A stretch of DNA of 64,000 bases from Trileptium ribeirensis (GCA_030248225.1 JASANE010030172.1:1-64000); one strand, 5' to 3'; numbered from the stretch's first letter, positions 1-12,150 are shown. Numbers and translations are program-made. The notes: generated by a model from the letters alone, not told the origin.

Positions 1-709
1 CATAAAATTCGAAAATTTGTTCTGACGTCCTGGGCTGCCGAAAAGTTTTACTTGGGGGTTTCCTGGCATGGCGAACTGATTGCTCGCGTTAATTTTGTTC
101 TGCGATTCATGGCTTTATGGGTACAGGGGGTATGGCGTCGCCATGGTTCATCGACCCGAAATTCCTAATTTTATTGTTACGTCCTGGGAAGCTTATAGCT
201 AGCACTTGTTGGGCTTTCGGGCATGGGAGACTTATTGCTGGTGTTAGTTTTGTTCTAACTTGTGTATTTTTGTGCGATATCCACATATAGCATATTAACG
301 CATTTGAGAGCCCAATTGGTTGTACACGGGAAAAGGCATTGGTGTACCTATACTTCATTACGTTCTGCAATATCGATATAGTTACTAGTTTTATTTCTAT
401 TTTCTGCCATTTGTCATGGGTGCTGGGGATCCGGTAGGCTACCAGGAGGATTATTGGTCCCAAAGCACTCCAAGTTCCCAAAAATCCAAGTTTTCACTAT
501 TTGTTGTTCATTATACCTGACCCCATTTTACTACTTATCCAAAGTTCCTAAATTTGGTGTTTTTGTTCAAAGATCAAAAAAATCATTTCAAAGTACGATT
601 TCAATGTTTACGTATAGCAACTACCAGTCACTCCAATCACTAAATTCACAGTATAGTCGCTCAAATCAGTCGTTAAAACTGAACCGAAGGCAATTGACGA
701 AAAAACTGG

Positions 710-910
710 TCGAAGCACTATGCAGAAGCTATCGAGTTTGAGGTATATGAACCAGATGCAGATTTACCGAGACAACATGCGTTGGCAAAATTAGAGCAAT
801 CCGGAATACTTTCCACGAAAACTAGAAAGAATGAATCGAATTATCGACAAGAAATAGTATGGGAAGGAAAGTACCAATCGGAACACAAGCTGCGAAAAGA
901 AGAGCAATAA
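710..910 (+). pseudogene. Coding-like relic, function unknown
   Basis: A 66-codon stretch with a charged, protein-like composition ends at a TAA (908-910). It contains the string ADLPRQHALAKLEQSG. The mirror lies near 14662-14860, where a small deletion breaks the upstream frame. No start codon or family is recognised. It may be a fragment of a gene captured by the palindrome, or chance. Confidence 0.25.
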
Positions 911-1035
911 GCCATACAAAAGACGCAAAAAGGTTCAAAGAATAATGGGAAGCAAGGAAACAAGAATTGGAAAAGAAAGACCAAGGAATACGCCCGCTGT
1001 TAAAGCAGTACCAAAGAAGAAGCGTCGGTGCCTTC

Positions 1036-2690
1036 TAGCTGAGCTAACTGGTACTTTATCATTACCACGATATAAATCCAGTGTATAATCGTTACACCGA
1101 CGTCGTGTAATAGTTATCTAGCTGGTACTTTATCATTACCATGTTGGACAAACAGTGTATAATCGTTACACTGACGTGGTTTAATGGTTATCGAGCTGGT
1201 ACTTCAATCATTATCACGTTTGAATAGCAGTGTATTATGGTTACATCGACGTGGTTTAATGGTTATCTAGGTGGTACTTTATCATTACCACGTTAGAAAA
1301 GCAGTGTATAATCGTTACACCTATCGTTTAATGGTTATCGAACTTGTACTCCATCATTACCGCGTTAGAAAAGCAGTGTATAATGGTTACACCAACGTGG
1401 TTTAATGGTTATCTAGCTGGTAGTTTATCATTAGCACGTTAGAAAAGCAGATTATAATCGTTACATCGACGACGTTCGAAAAGCAGTGTGGAATCGTTAC
1501 ACCGACGTGGTTTAATGGTTATCGAGCTGGTATTTCGTCATTACCACGTTAGAAAAGCAGTATATAATGGTTATATCGACGTGGTTTAATGGTTATCTAG
1601 ATGGTACTTTATCATTACCACGTTAGAAAAGCAGTGTATAATCGTTACACCTATGGTTTAATGGTTATCGAACTTGTACTTCATCATTACCGCGTTAGAA
1701 AAGCAGTATATAATCGTTACACCGACATGGGTTAATGGTTATTGAGCTGGTACTTTATCATTACCACATTAGAAAAGCCGTGTATAATGGTTACACCGAC
1801 GTGATTTAAAGGTTATCTAGCTGGTAGTTTATCATTAGCACGTTAGAAAAGCATTGTATAAGCGTTACATCTACGACGTTAGAAAAGCAGTGTATAGGTT
1901 AGTTACACCTATGGGTTAATGGTTATCGAACTTGTACTTCATCATTACCGCGTTAGAAAAGCAGTGTATTATCGTTACACCGACATGGTTTAATGGTTAT
2001 TGAGCTGGTACTTTATTATTACCACCTTAGAAAAGCAGTATATAATGGTTATATCGACGTGGTTTAATGGTTATCTAGATGGTACTTTATCATTACCACG
2101 TTAGAAAAGCAGTGTATAATGGTTACCCTGACGTGGTTTAAGGGTTACCTAGGTGGTACTTTATCATCACCACGTTAGAAAAGCAGTGTATAATCGTTAC
2201 ACCTATGGTTTAATGGTTATCGAACTTGTACTTCATCATTACCGCGTTAGAAAAGCAGTGTATAATCGTTACACCGACATGGTTTAATGGTTATTGAGCT
2301 GGTACTTTATCATTACCACTTTAGAAAAGCCGTGTATGATGGTTACCCCGGCGTGGTTTAATGGTTACCTAGCTGGTACTTCATCATTACCACATTATAA
2401 AAGCACTGTGTAATTGTTACAACGACGTAGTTGAATGGTTATCCAGCTATTACTTCATCATTACAACGTTAAAAGCAGTGTATAATGGTTACATCGACGT
2501 GGTTAAATAGTTGTCGAGCAGCTACCGAGCTGGTACTTCATCATTATCACGTTAGAAAAACACTACGCAATGGTTACACCGACGTGGTTTAATGATTATC
2601 AAGCAGCTACAGAGCTTATATCTCATCATTACCACGTTAGAAAAGCAGTATATATTGTTACACCGACGTAGTTTTATGGCTATCTTGCGG
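1036..2690 (+). repeat. ~75-bp tandem satellite, left arm
   Basis: About 20 units of 72-79 bp, each containing GGTACTT-ATCATTACC, CGTTAGAAAAGCAG and a GTGTA-TACAC pair. Successive GCAGTG positions such as 1228, 1301 and 1373 give the spacing. Individual variants, such as a unit with GTGTGGAATCG near 1486, are preserved in the mirror array, so the two arrays share unit order and not just a consensus. Confidence 0.9.
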
Positions 2691-3361
2691 CTACTACATG
2701 GGACAACGCTGGCCGGTAGAACGCAGCCGACAAAAAAGGGTCGCAGTTAGAGTACAGTATATTCGGACACGCCAGATGCAAAACTTCGGTAAGGTACTCA
2801 GCTACTACCCATCCGTTATAGTTATCATAAAGCTTTGCAGTATCCCGTTACGTTGCCTCACCCTCCAGTATTAGTAACAAAATCTTGGTAGTATTTTAAC
2901 TGTACTTGCCACCTTTGGCTGAATCACTTTACATTATCCTCACAACGAACAGGCCCTACTGCGAGCACGGTCGATAGCTAACGGAATCCATCCGGGTTCG
3001 TGTTCAAACGCAATGCAAAAGAAAGTTGGGAGGTAGAGGAAAACTGAGAAACTAGCCTCCCACCCCTTGAAAGTGGGACATATAATGAACTTCGGCATTT
3101 TGCACCGTACATTATGTGGGTTGGCATGAGCGTCAAACAATCTTTTTCGAGTTTGTCTTGAACCCTTGGTAATAACGTATCATAAATTTTTTACGATGAA
3201 AATCAATTAAAAATGTCAATTTACAGTTTTGGAAAAGGAAGAATTTTGGGTTTCTAATTAACCAGTAAATCAAATTGGTAAAATTGCCGTTCGTCTATTA
3301 GCCTAATATAAATACGTATAACGAAATTTACTTGCTGAAACCACATTATAGTGTACCTGTA

Positions 3362-3382
3362 CCTGATCTGCCACAGATCAGG
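3362..3382. repeat. Perfect 9-bp hairpin, left arm
   Basis: CCTGATCTG (3362-3370), loop CCA, then CAGATCAGG (3374-3382). It is conserved perfectly in the other arm at 12192-12212. It sits next to the hairpin minisatellite and could be a structured RNA element or a protein-binding palindrome. Confidence 0.8.
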
Positions 3383-3430
3383 CATGAGTTAATATTGTAA
3401 CAGATGCTTACGGATCGTTACGAGGTGGAT

Positions 3431-3865
3431 AATCCTGACCGCAGCCTAATGGCAAACCTTTATCGAAAACCCAAAATCCTGACCACATAGTAATGGTCAA
3501 CTTTTACGAAAATCCTGACCACACGATAATGGTCAACTTTTACAATAATCCTGACCACACCCCAATGGTTAACATTTTTTCGAACACAAATAATCCTGAC
3601 CACACCCCAATGGTCAACATTTTTCCGAACACAAATAATTATGTCCGCAGTACAATGGACAACATTTTTTCCGAATACCAAAAAATCCCGTCCCCCCGTT
3701 CCACAGCATAATGGACAACATTTTTCCAAATACAAAAAATTCTGACCACAGTGTAATGGACAACATTTTTCCGTGTACTAAAAAATCCCGACCACAGTGT
3801 AATGGTCAATATTCGGTTGAGTTCCCCAATAATCATGACCACGTGTACAGTGGTCAACATTTCTG
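3431..3865. repeat. Hairpin minisatellite, left arm
   Basis: About nine units of ~35-60 bp, each with a short inverted pair around an AA/TG-rich loop: TGACC...GGTCA in most units, TGTCC...GGACA near 3648-3667, and a 7-bp version (TGACCAC/GTGGTCA) near 3836. Units are separated by runs of T and CGAA-like spacers. The paired changes suggest selection or conversion preserving the stem. Confidence 0.8.
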
Positions 3866-5160
3866 AATTGTGTCACCAGTTTCTCCCCAACCCGGAACGC
3901 CCGACCGGAATAGCCCAAAAGGGTACGGAACCCACCTTCGCCCTATAATACGTACATTTATGTAAGCAGAACCAATTAATCTCCTCTGGACGCAAACAAA
4001 TATGTAAATCGAGCTTCTCTATATATACCCGTCGACCGTAAAACCCTGTTGTCACCTCATAGAAGATCGCCTAACTGGCACAAATCCTGAACCGCAGTAT
4101 ATACGTAAATTAGTAATTGAAATAACTCGCAAGAGCAATAAGGTTAAGTAAGCGCATAATTACGATCGATCGGAAATTATCGGATATATATATATATGTG
4201 GAAAAGTGGAACAGAATCAAAATCAAGGTATATACGTACGTAATTGGAATAAACTCAATCGCACCATATATCTATATATAAGAAAATGGAATAATCAGAT
4301 CCAAAGAGTCCCGCTATGTACCCGACTCGTATTTTCAGTATCTCGGCCCGCACCGCCGACGACGTTTTGATCGAAATGGGTATCGTCATGGTTCCATTTT
4401 AGGGAAGGATATTTGCTGAAAATCATAACCGTATGTACAGATGTCTATATTCAGCTATGTACATATTGGTTGTAGTGCCCCGATGGCACGCCTTGATACA
4501 TGTATCTTAGTGACACTGTCATGATTTTTATCGTATCATTGGCCATAAAGGCATTATCGTATATACATATATATATTTGTTACGTATCCCTTATCATTGT
4601 TATTGTTATCCGTTTGATGGCCATAAAGGCACATTTTCGATATGTTACCATGCTTGTATTACATAGCCGTGTATCAGTGAAACCGTTATTGTTGTTCACA
4701 TGCATTTTCAGGTACAAGTTCAGACAATTTGATTGGGATGAATTGTTCTTAACCGGATATGCACATGTCTAAAATTTTGTTATTGCGTCACTCGTTGTAT
4801 AGTAGGCGGCCATATTGTCATTGTATACCGTAAAATGCTTATTTTGTACCATGATTGTATATGTTTATAATTGGGTCGCAGGCCATAAAAGCGCCTTTGT
4901 TTGGCCAGGGATTTATGTATTTTGCTTGTCATGTTTTGTTGTAATTTTGTGCATTTAGGTTGGAAGTATGATCGGTATCGAGTAACGTATTTGACATGTT
5001 TTAGAGGGAATTTTAGGGATTTTTACGCACGCGAACTGAGATTTTCATAGGCACAGAACGTGAGCATGGTGAACCCTTGCCATGCTCTATTTGCAGGGAA
5101 TTTAAGGACGGTACGACTCCCCCGCCGGACCCAGTGTAAAAGTATATATATAGGTATAGC

Positions 5161-5259
5161 CCTACCCCGAGCGGTAGGACCTCGAAACGAGTCGCGAATT
5201 TTCATAGGAAATAGTGGCCGTGACGGACACCCGTCACGACCGTCCTCACGAATGAGGAC
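5161..5259. repeat. Cluster of three hairpins, left arm
   Basis: CCTACC/GGTAGG (5161-5166, 5173-5178), CGTGACGG/CCGTCACG with a 4-nt loop (5219-5226, 5231-5238) and GTCCTCA/TGAGGAC with loop CGAA (5242-5248, 5253-5259). All three are retained in the other arm although the flanks there have drifted. Confidence 0.75.
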
Positions 5260-7016
5260 TGCGAAAATGCGGCTGTTCGCCCGAAAGCGAGCAGCAATCG
5301 ACAAATTTTCTGAAAAATATAAGTGTAAACCGAAAATATCAGATTGCCCAGTGTTCAATGTTATCATTGTCACTGCACAATTCATTAAGATAAAACAAAA
5401 TTTAAAATGAAAATTTAAGGGAATTTGGTGTCGAAAATATCGGCTCCGGTCCATATCTCCGGAACCGTTGGGAATTCCAAAATTTTGTACTCAACATTTC
5501 TTGTAGAGAAATTTACGGCCTTTCGAATGAGACCGGTTTCGTGGAAATCCGACCCGGATCCACGGACGTAGGGACAAATTAGTATACAAGTAAACTGGTA
5601 AAATACATTTAACTAAATAATCCGACGAATTATGGACAGAAAACCGTAGGCATGGTATCATTAGAATCCCCAGACCCGAGGCTTTCATTTGAGCCCGGAC
5701 GGGTCTAGCTGCGCCCACTTTTAGGTACCCCGTATGAAGAGTTCAAAATAACGCCCCGACCGGCGTGTCACCCCTTATCTTGTTCCCCTTGTCGAGACGA
5801 ATCCAAAACTATATAAAACTCTCCAGAAAAGTGCTTCCCGAACCCAGGGGAACCGTTTAAATACCCTACCCGGAGAAAATTCGACATGGACCCTCCCCTA
5901 GGAGTCTATTTTCCCCCCTGACGACCGAATACGGTCCTGCTACACATCATTCTACTCGGACGGACTAACTGAGCCCGAATCCAAGACTTTCGTGGCACTC
6001 CAGCCATTGCCCAGAAACCCCCACCCTCTTTTACCCCTGCTCTCGTTTTCATTTCCTTTTGTTTACACAAGCCATGTCCCTTCTCTGAGCACGTTTACAG
6101 ATAAGTACCAATATAAAGTTAACATATATATATATATTTGGGAGAAACTGCTTATCAGCTGTGTTAGCGTCTGTTCACCTATATTTTGATATTAAATGCA
6201 GCTTACTCGGATCGTTTATTTATTGTGCCTTCACGGGGTAAACGATGTCACCCTCTACGTTCTATATAAAATTAATACAAATTTGTACTCTTATATTAGA
6301 AACTTAAATGAAAAGAGTACTTTAATTCCCGTAACTGGACGACTAAAGCGCTTGAGTAAACACTACGGAAGCTGGTAGCTGGATAGGAAGTTGTGAATTG
6401 ATAGAAGCTTCTATTAATTTAGAGTCTATTTTATATTAAAGCCAGCTTGTTATTCGTAGGGACCACTGAGCGTCCAGCTTTTAAGCAAGTAACTTTTCAA
6501 GTAAACAAGATCGGCCGCTGTTTGATGTCCAGCCGTATTGCTTTTATAAGATATATAGAACCGAATTTGGTTTATATTAAAGTAGCACAGCATACTATTA
6601 CTTCTTGGGTAATGACCGAGTAAATATAAAATTTGAGGCTTTGATGGTACTGCTGCTCTTATCGGTGAAGACTTCATATAAGAATAATATAAAGTTTGTA
6701 GTTTTATATCGGAGGTGTATATAAGAATAGTAGCTTAAATTCATAGTTTGTCGCTTTACATCGAGGTTGTCGAGAAGTTTCTAGCAACTTTATACTAACT
6801 TGATATTAAGTTAATATCTAGGTGGTCGTAAATTAAGATTAATTGCATAAAATTTTATATAAAATTCGGCCCAAAAGTTTTGGAAATATGATTGGAATGT
6901 GGGTGATAAGGGTATTTGTTTAATTGGGTAAGATTAAGTCAGAAAATCGAGCAAAAGTGCTGAGCAAGCACTTCAACCGCCGCTAAATTTAAAATTTCGA
7001 AAATTTGAAATTCAAG

Positions 7017-7083
7017 TATAAAAGCAGAAGCGCAAGAATTCAAGAGAGTTCAGTACGGCTTCGGCAGCGTGGAGTTCGGTCGT
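7017..7083 (+). promoter_or_regulatory. Putative core promoter, left arm, reading into the core
   Basis: TATAAAAG (7017-7024) is followed about 35 nt later by an initiator-like TCAGTA (7050-7055) and then by GGTCGT (7078-7083), near the position of a downstream promoter element. A consensus 5' splice site GTAAGTG follows at 7222-7228. The arrangement resembles arthropod-type retroelement promoters. The motifs are seen; promoter activity is inferred. Confidence 0.45.
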
Positions 7084-7223
7084 TTTGCAGACCGACTCCA
7101 GCGCTTATTATCTTAAATGTTTCGGCTTTGTTTTACGTCTTATGGTTTTCTCGATTTTGGCTTCTGCGTTGGATCGTGCGTACGGATGGGCGATGGATGC
7201 TGGAACAAAGACCCAAGCGCTGT

Positions 7224-8346
7224 AAGTGTGGACAGGGAGAGACTACCCTAGGCTCTCATAGTATTGTAATTAGTTAGGTTAAGTACGTCCGTAGCAGCCC
7301 TTAGGATACCGTAGAAAACGCATTGATCAGAAATGAAACCAAGTCTCCGTGGACTCCCTGTCCACACTTGGCTTTTGCATGATAGCCCTGTCCGCCCTAT
7401 TCGTTAGTGGTAAATGCTCCGAAGAAACTGCCAAATTTCTGACAAAATTCCTGGAAGAGGACGCAAGTTACTTATATTTTCGCGTTTTGCTGGGAGTGTC
7501 CCTTTTTCGGGTCGCTGGACCTAAGTTCTGGGTCGATATTCGAACGTCTCCAACATTGAATCTATAGTTCGGTTCCTCCGAGAGGTCCGGGTAGAATTTT
7601 AGCAAATTTGTTGAGGTAATTCCTGTAACGCGCCAACTTCCTACCGGTGTGAGCTGGCTCAATAGCGTTGCCTTAAATGAGTACATCTGGCTGCGACTTA
7701 ATACCAAGTTTATTCGACATATGCTACCGGGAGCATTATTAACTTATGGTCAGGATTTGGGCTAAGTTCCTATGGTAGCGTAATCCAAAAATACAAATAA
7801 AAATCCAATTGATAGAGCTCCAAAATCGACGGACGGTTTCACGTCCAAAGAAATCAATAAACCAAGAAAACATCTAGCATAAAGTCCTCGGCAAAGTACT
7901 TGACACGGATGATGTGACATGACTGCGGATGATTCGGAGTGCTAATTAAAAGTCTTATTCAGCCAAAATTCTTTCAACCAAAATGTTTAGTTTGACCTCG
8001 GTCAGCTCAGGGAATAGTTTCCAAAATCCTACCTCGACTCAGGGAATCATGTAAAATTATTCGGCGCGAGTGTCGCGCTTATTTGTATCCTAACTCATTG
8101 ACCGAGGGAGGTTCAGCAGGACTTCGGCTATCTACTTAAACGGTATGATCGGTCCACCACGACGGCGTGCTTGCGGAACTAGCTAGGACGGATGGGGCTA
8201 ACACGTAAATCGGAGTATGGACAGGGAATCCATGGAGTTTAGAGCTTATGGCTAATCGATGGGCAATACGCGGTCTCATCTTGACAATCCTCCTAGACTT
8301 CTTTGTTACAAGTCAATGCCTACCCCATGAATCCCTGTCCACACTT
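7224..8346. repeat. Palindrome core with four alternating GTGGACAGGGA boxes
   Basis: AAGTGTGGACAGGGA occurs at 7224-7238, inverted at 7355-7369, as a shorter TATGGACAGGGA at 8216-8227 and inverted at 8332-8346. Between these boxes the mirror symmetry decays to weak similarity. An AATAAA-like site lies near 7855. No gene is recognised in the core. Confidence 0.6.
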
Positions 8347-8483
8347 ACGTCCGCGACTCTTTAACTCGACGTCCATCGCGCGTCCATTCCATCACCGCAT
8401 CCAGTCGGGGAAAACCACAAAACAAATCCAAAACAATAAGCGAAAACAGTTAACACTAATAAGCGTCGGAGTCGGTCTGCAAA

Positions 8484-8550
8484 ACGACCGAACTCCACGC
8501 TGCCGAAGTCGTACTGAACTCTGCAGAGTCTTTGCGACTCTGCTTTTATA
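8484..8550 (-). promoter_or_regulatory. Putative core promoter, right arm, reading into the core
   Basis: Reverse complement of 7017-7083: TATAAAAG on the minus strand at 8550-8543, then TCAGTA and GGTCGT, then GTAAGTG at 8348-8342. The two promoters would be convergent across the core and could give overlapping, complementary transcripts. Confidence 0.45.
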
Positions 8551-9247
8551 CTGAAATTTGAAATTTTAAATTTTTGAATTTCCAGGGCGGTTAGAGTGCT
8601 TATTCAGCACTTTTCTTCGATTTTCTGATTTAATATTGCCCAATTAAGCAAACAGTCTTATCGGTCGAATTCCGATCATATTTTCGGAAATTTCGAGCCG
8701 AATTTATTATAAAATCTTATGAAATCAAACTTAATTTACGACCTTGTTATTGTTAAGTTTATATAAAGCTCTTTTGATTTAATCCAAAACTTTCTGGAAA
8801 CTTCTTGACAACCTCGATGTAAAGCGACAAACTATGAATTTAAGCTACTATTCTTATATACACCTCCAATATAAAACTACAAACTTTATATTATTCTTAT
8901 ATGAAGTCTTCACCGATAAGAGCAGCAGTACCATCAAAGCCTCAAATTTTATATTTACTCGGTCATTACCCAAGAAGTAATAGTATGCTGTGCTACTTTA
9001 ATATAAACCAAATTCGGTTCTATATATCTTATAAAAGCAATACGGCTGGACATCAAACAGCGGCCGATCTTGTTTACTTGAAAAGTTGCTTGCTTAAAAG
9101 CTGGACGCTCAGTGGTCCCTACGAATAATAAGCTGGCTTTAATATAAAATAGACTCTACATTAATAGAAGCTTCTATCAATTCACAACTTCCTATCCAGC
9201 TACCAGCTTCCGTAGTGTTTACTCAAGCGCTTAGTCGTCCAGTTACG

Positions 9248-9291
9248 GGAATTAAAGTACTCTTTTCATGGAATTAAAGTACTCTTTTCAT
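9248..9291 (+). repeat. 22-bp tandem duplication unique to the right arm
   Basis: Two adjacent identical 22-bp units beginning GGAATTAAAGTACTC. The left arm has one copy, so this arose after the arms last exchanged sequence here. Confidence 0.8.
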
Positions 9292-10346
9292 TTAAGTTTC
9301 TAATATAAGAGTACAAATTTGTATTAATTTTATATAGCACGTAGAGGGTGACATCGTTTACCCCGTGAAGGCACAATAAATAAACGATCCGAGTAAGCTG
9401 CATTTAATATCAAAATATAGGTGAACAGACGCTAACACAGCTGATAAGCAGTTTCTCCCAAATATATATATATGTTAACTTTATATTGGTACTTATCTAT
9501 AAACGTGCTCAGAGAAGGGACATGGCTTGTGTAAACAAAAGGAAATGAAAACGAGATCAGGGGTAAAAGAGGGTGGGGGTTTCTGGGCAATGGCTGGAGT
9601 GCCACGAAAGTCTTGGATTCGGGCTCAGTTAGTCCGTCCGAGTAGAATGATATGTAGCAGGACCGTATTCGGTCTTAAGGGGGAAAAATAGACTCTTGGG
9701 GGAGGGTCCATGTCGAATTTTTCAAGAGTCGGGGTGTTTAAACGGCTCTCCTGGGTCCGGGGAGCACTTTTCTGGGGAGTTCTATACAGTTTTGGATTCG
9801 TCCCGACACGGGGAATCTAATGAGGGGTGACACGACGGTCGGAGCGTGATCTCTAAAATCTACATATGGGGTATCTAAAAGTGGGCGCAGCGAGACCCGT
9901 CCGGGCTCAAATGAAAGCCTCGGGTCTGGAGCTTCTAACGATACCACTCGTACGGTTTTCTGTCCATAATTCGCCGAATTATTTAGTTAATCGTATTTTA
10001 CCAGTTTACTTGTATACTAATTGGTCCCTACGTCCGTGGATCCGGGTCGGATTTCCACGAAACCGGTCTCATTCGAAAGACCGTAAAATTTACTATAATA
10101 AATGTTAAGTGCTAAATTTCGGAATTCCCAACGGTTCCGGAGTTATGGACCGGAGCCGGTATTTTCGGCTTCTAAATTTCATAAATTTTCACAATTCTTA
10201 CTTGTGTTGCTTATCTCAGTGAATTATCCAGTGACAATGGTAACATTGAACACTGGGAAATTTGATATTTTTGATTTATCCTTATACTTTTCAGAAAATT
10301 TACTCGGTTGCTGTTCGCTTTCGAGCGGACAGCCACATTTTTTGTA

Positions 10347-10445
10347 GTCCTCATTCGTGAGGACGGTCGTGACGGGTGTCCGTCACGGCCAGTAATTCTT
10401 ATAAAAATTTGCAACTCGTTTTGAGGTCCTACCGCTCGGGGTAGG
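10347..10445. repeat. Cluster of three hairpins, right arm
   Basis: Mirror of 5161-5259: GTCCTCA/TGAGGAC (10347-10353, 10358-10364), CGTGACGG/CCGTCACG (10368-10375, 10380-10387) and CCTACC/GGTAGG (10428-10433, 10440-10445). All stems are perfect. Confidence 0.75.
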
Positions 10446-11719
10446 GCAATTCCTATATATACTTTTACACTGGGTCCGGCGGGGGAGTCGTACCGTCCTA
10501 AAATTCCTACGAAATCGCGTATGGCAAGGGCTCGCCATACTCAAGTTCTGTACCTATAAAAATCTCAGTTCGCGTGCGCAAAAATCCTAAAATTCCTTCT
10601 AAAACATGTCAAAGACGTTACACTCCTCTGATCATATTCCCAGCCTAAAATTATGAAGATACACAACAAAGTATGACAATCAGAGCATATAAATCATGGT
10701 CGAACGCAGGCGCTTTTATGGCCTGTTCGACCCAATAAAACGATACAATCATAACACAATACGGGCATAGTACGGTATACGGCAAAAACAATGGCGGCGC
10801 TTTTACGGCCGCAGGCAATAACAATAGATAGTATGAACAGTGTACGATAATTAATGAACAATTTATATCCCAATCAAATTGTCTAAACTTGTACCTGAAA
10901 ACATGTATAGACAACAATATCAATTCCACGGCACACAGTTATAGCATACGATCATGGTAACATATCGAAAATGTGCCTTTATGGCCATCAAACGAATAAC
11001 AATAACGATGATAAGGGTACATAATTCAACTATACATACAGGGTGCCTTTATGGCCAATAGAAAATGATGCAAATACTAATATATATGTACCAAAGCGTG
11101 CCATTGGGGCACTATAATCAATATGTACATAGCTGAATATAGACATCTGCACAAACGATTACGATTCTTCAGCAATTATTACTTTCCTGAAATGGCAACG
11201 GTAATACCCATCTTGATCAAAACAGGTCGGCGGTGCAGGCCGAAATACTAAAAATACGAATCATTCACATGGCGGGACTATTTAGATCTGGTTACTCCGT
11301 TCGCTTATATATATATATAGATGGTAGGATTGAATTTGTTCCAATTACATACGTATATACTCTGATTTTGATTCTGTTCCACCTTTCTACGTATATATAT
11401 CCGATGATTTCCGATCGATCGTAATTATGTGCTTACATAACCTTATTCATCTTGCGAGTTATTTCGATTGCTAATTTACGTATATACTGCGGTTCAGGAT
11501 TGGTGCCAGTTAGGCGATCTTCTGTGAGGTGACAACAGGGTTTCATGGTTAATGGATCTATATAGAGGAGCTCAATTTACCTATTTGTTCGCTTTCAGAG
11601 GAGATTAATTGGTTATGCTTACATAAATGAACGTATTGTAAGGCGAGGGTGAGTTCCGTACCCCTTTTGGGCTATTCCTGTCGAGTGTTCCGGGATGGGG
11701 AGAAACTGGTGACTGAATT

Positions 11720-12150
11720 CGGAAAAGTTGACCACTATACATGTGGTCATGATTATTGGGGAACTCGATTAAATGTTGACCATTACGCTATGGTCGGGAT
11801 TTTTAGTACACGGAAAAAATGTTGTCCATTACACTGTGGACGGGATTTTTTTGTATTCGGGAAAATGTTGTCCATTATACTGTGGACGGGATTTTTTGGT
11901 ACTCGAAAAAATGTTGTCCATTATATTGTGGACAGAATTATTGGTGGTCGAAAAATGTTGACCATGGCACTGTGGTCAGATTTATTTTTATTCGAAAAAA
12001 TGTTAACCATTGGGTGTGGTCAGATTTATTTTAAATGTTGGCCATTATCGTGTGGTCAGGATTTTCGTAAATGTTGACCATAGCTGTGTGGTCAAGATTA
12101 TGGGTTTTCGCTAAAAGTCTGCCATTAGGCTGTGGTCAGGATTATCCACC
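11720..12150. repeat. Hairpin minisatellite, right arm
   Basis: Mirror of 3431-3865. Units read GACCA...TGGTC or GTCCA...TGGAC separated by GGGATTTTT-like spacers. The open frames that run through this array in several registers are a by-product of its periodicity and are not genes. Confidence 0.8.

Larger units (their letters stand above)
1..7369 (+). repeat. Left arm of the giant palindrome
   Basis: In order it holds: the arm-tip repeat family (1-480), a decayed coding-like stretch (710-910), a ~75-bp satellite (1036-2690), an anonymous conserved spacer (2700-3360), a 9-bp hairpin (3362-3382), a hairpin minisatellite (3431-3865), diverged anonymous AT-rich DNA (3870-5060), a three-hairpin cluster (5161-5259), conserved anonymous DNA (5500-7000) and a promoter-like cluster (7017-7083). 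The short open frames inside are unrelated to any family I recognise, and several overlap on opposite strands. Confidence 0.85.

Noticed and set aside
1036..2690. CRISPR-like array
   Set aside because: Units are contiguous and variable, without constant repeats separated by unique spacers, and the context is eukaryotic.
5023..5454. Overlapping 143- and 116-codon frames on opposite strands
   Set aside because: They coincide with the hairpin cluster and are lost or altered in the mirror arm.
6450..6677. 75-codon frame conserved in both arms (also 8901-9128)
   Set aside because: The surrounding DNA is equally conserved, so there is no sign of selection on the protein, and it matches no family.
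11649..12077. 142-codon frame and overlapping frames
   Set aside because: They run through the hairpin minisatellite; repeated Cys/Pro/Leu/Thr patterns arise from the unit, and three registers are open at once.
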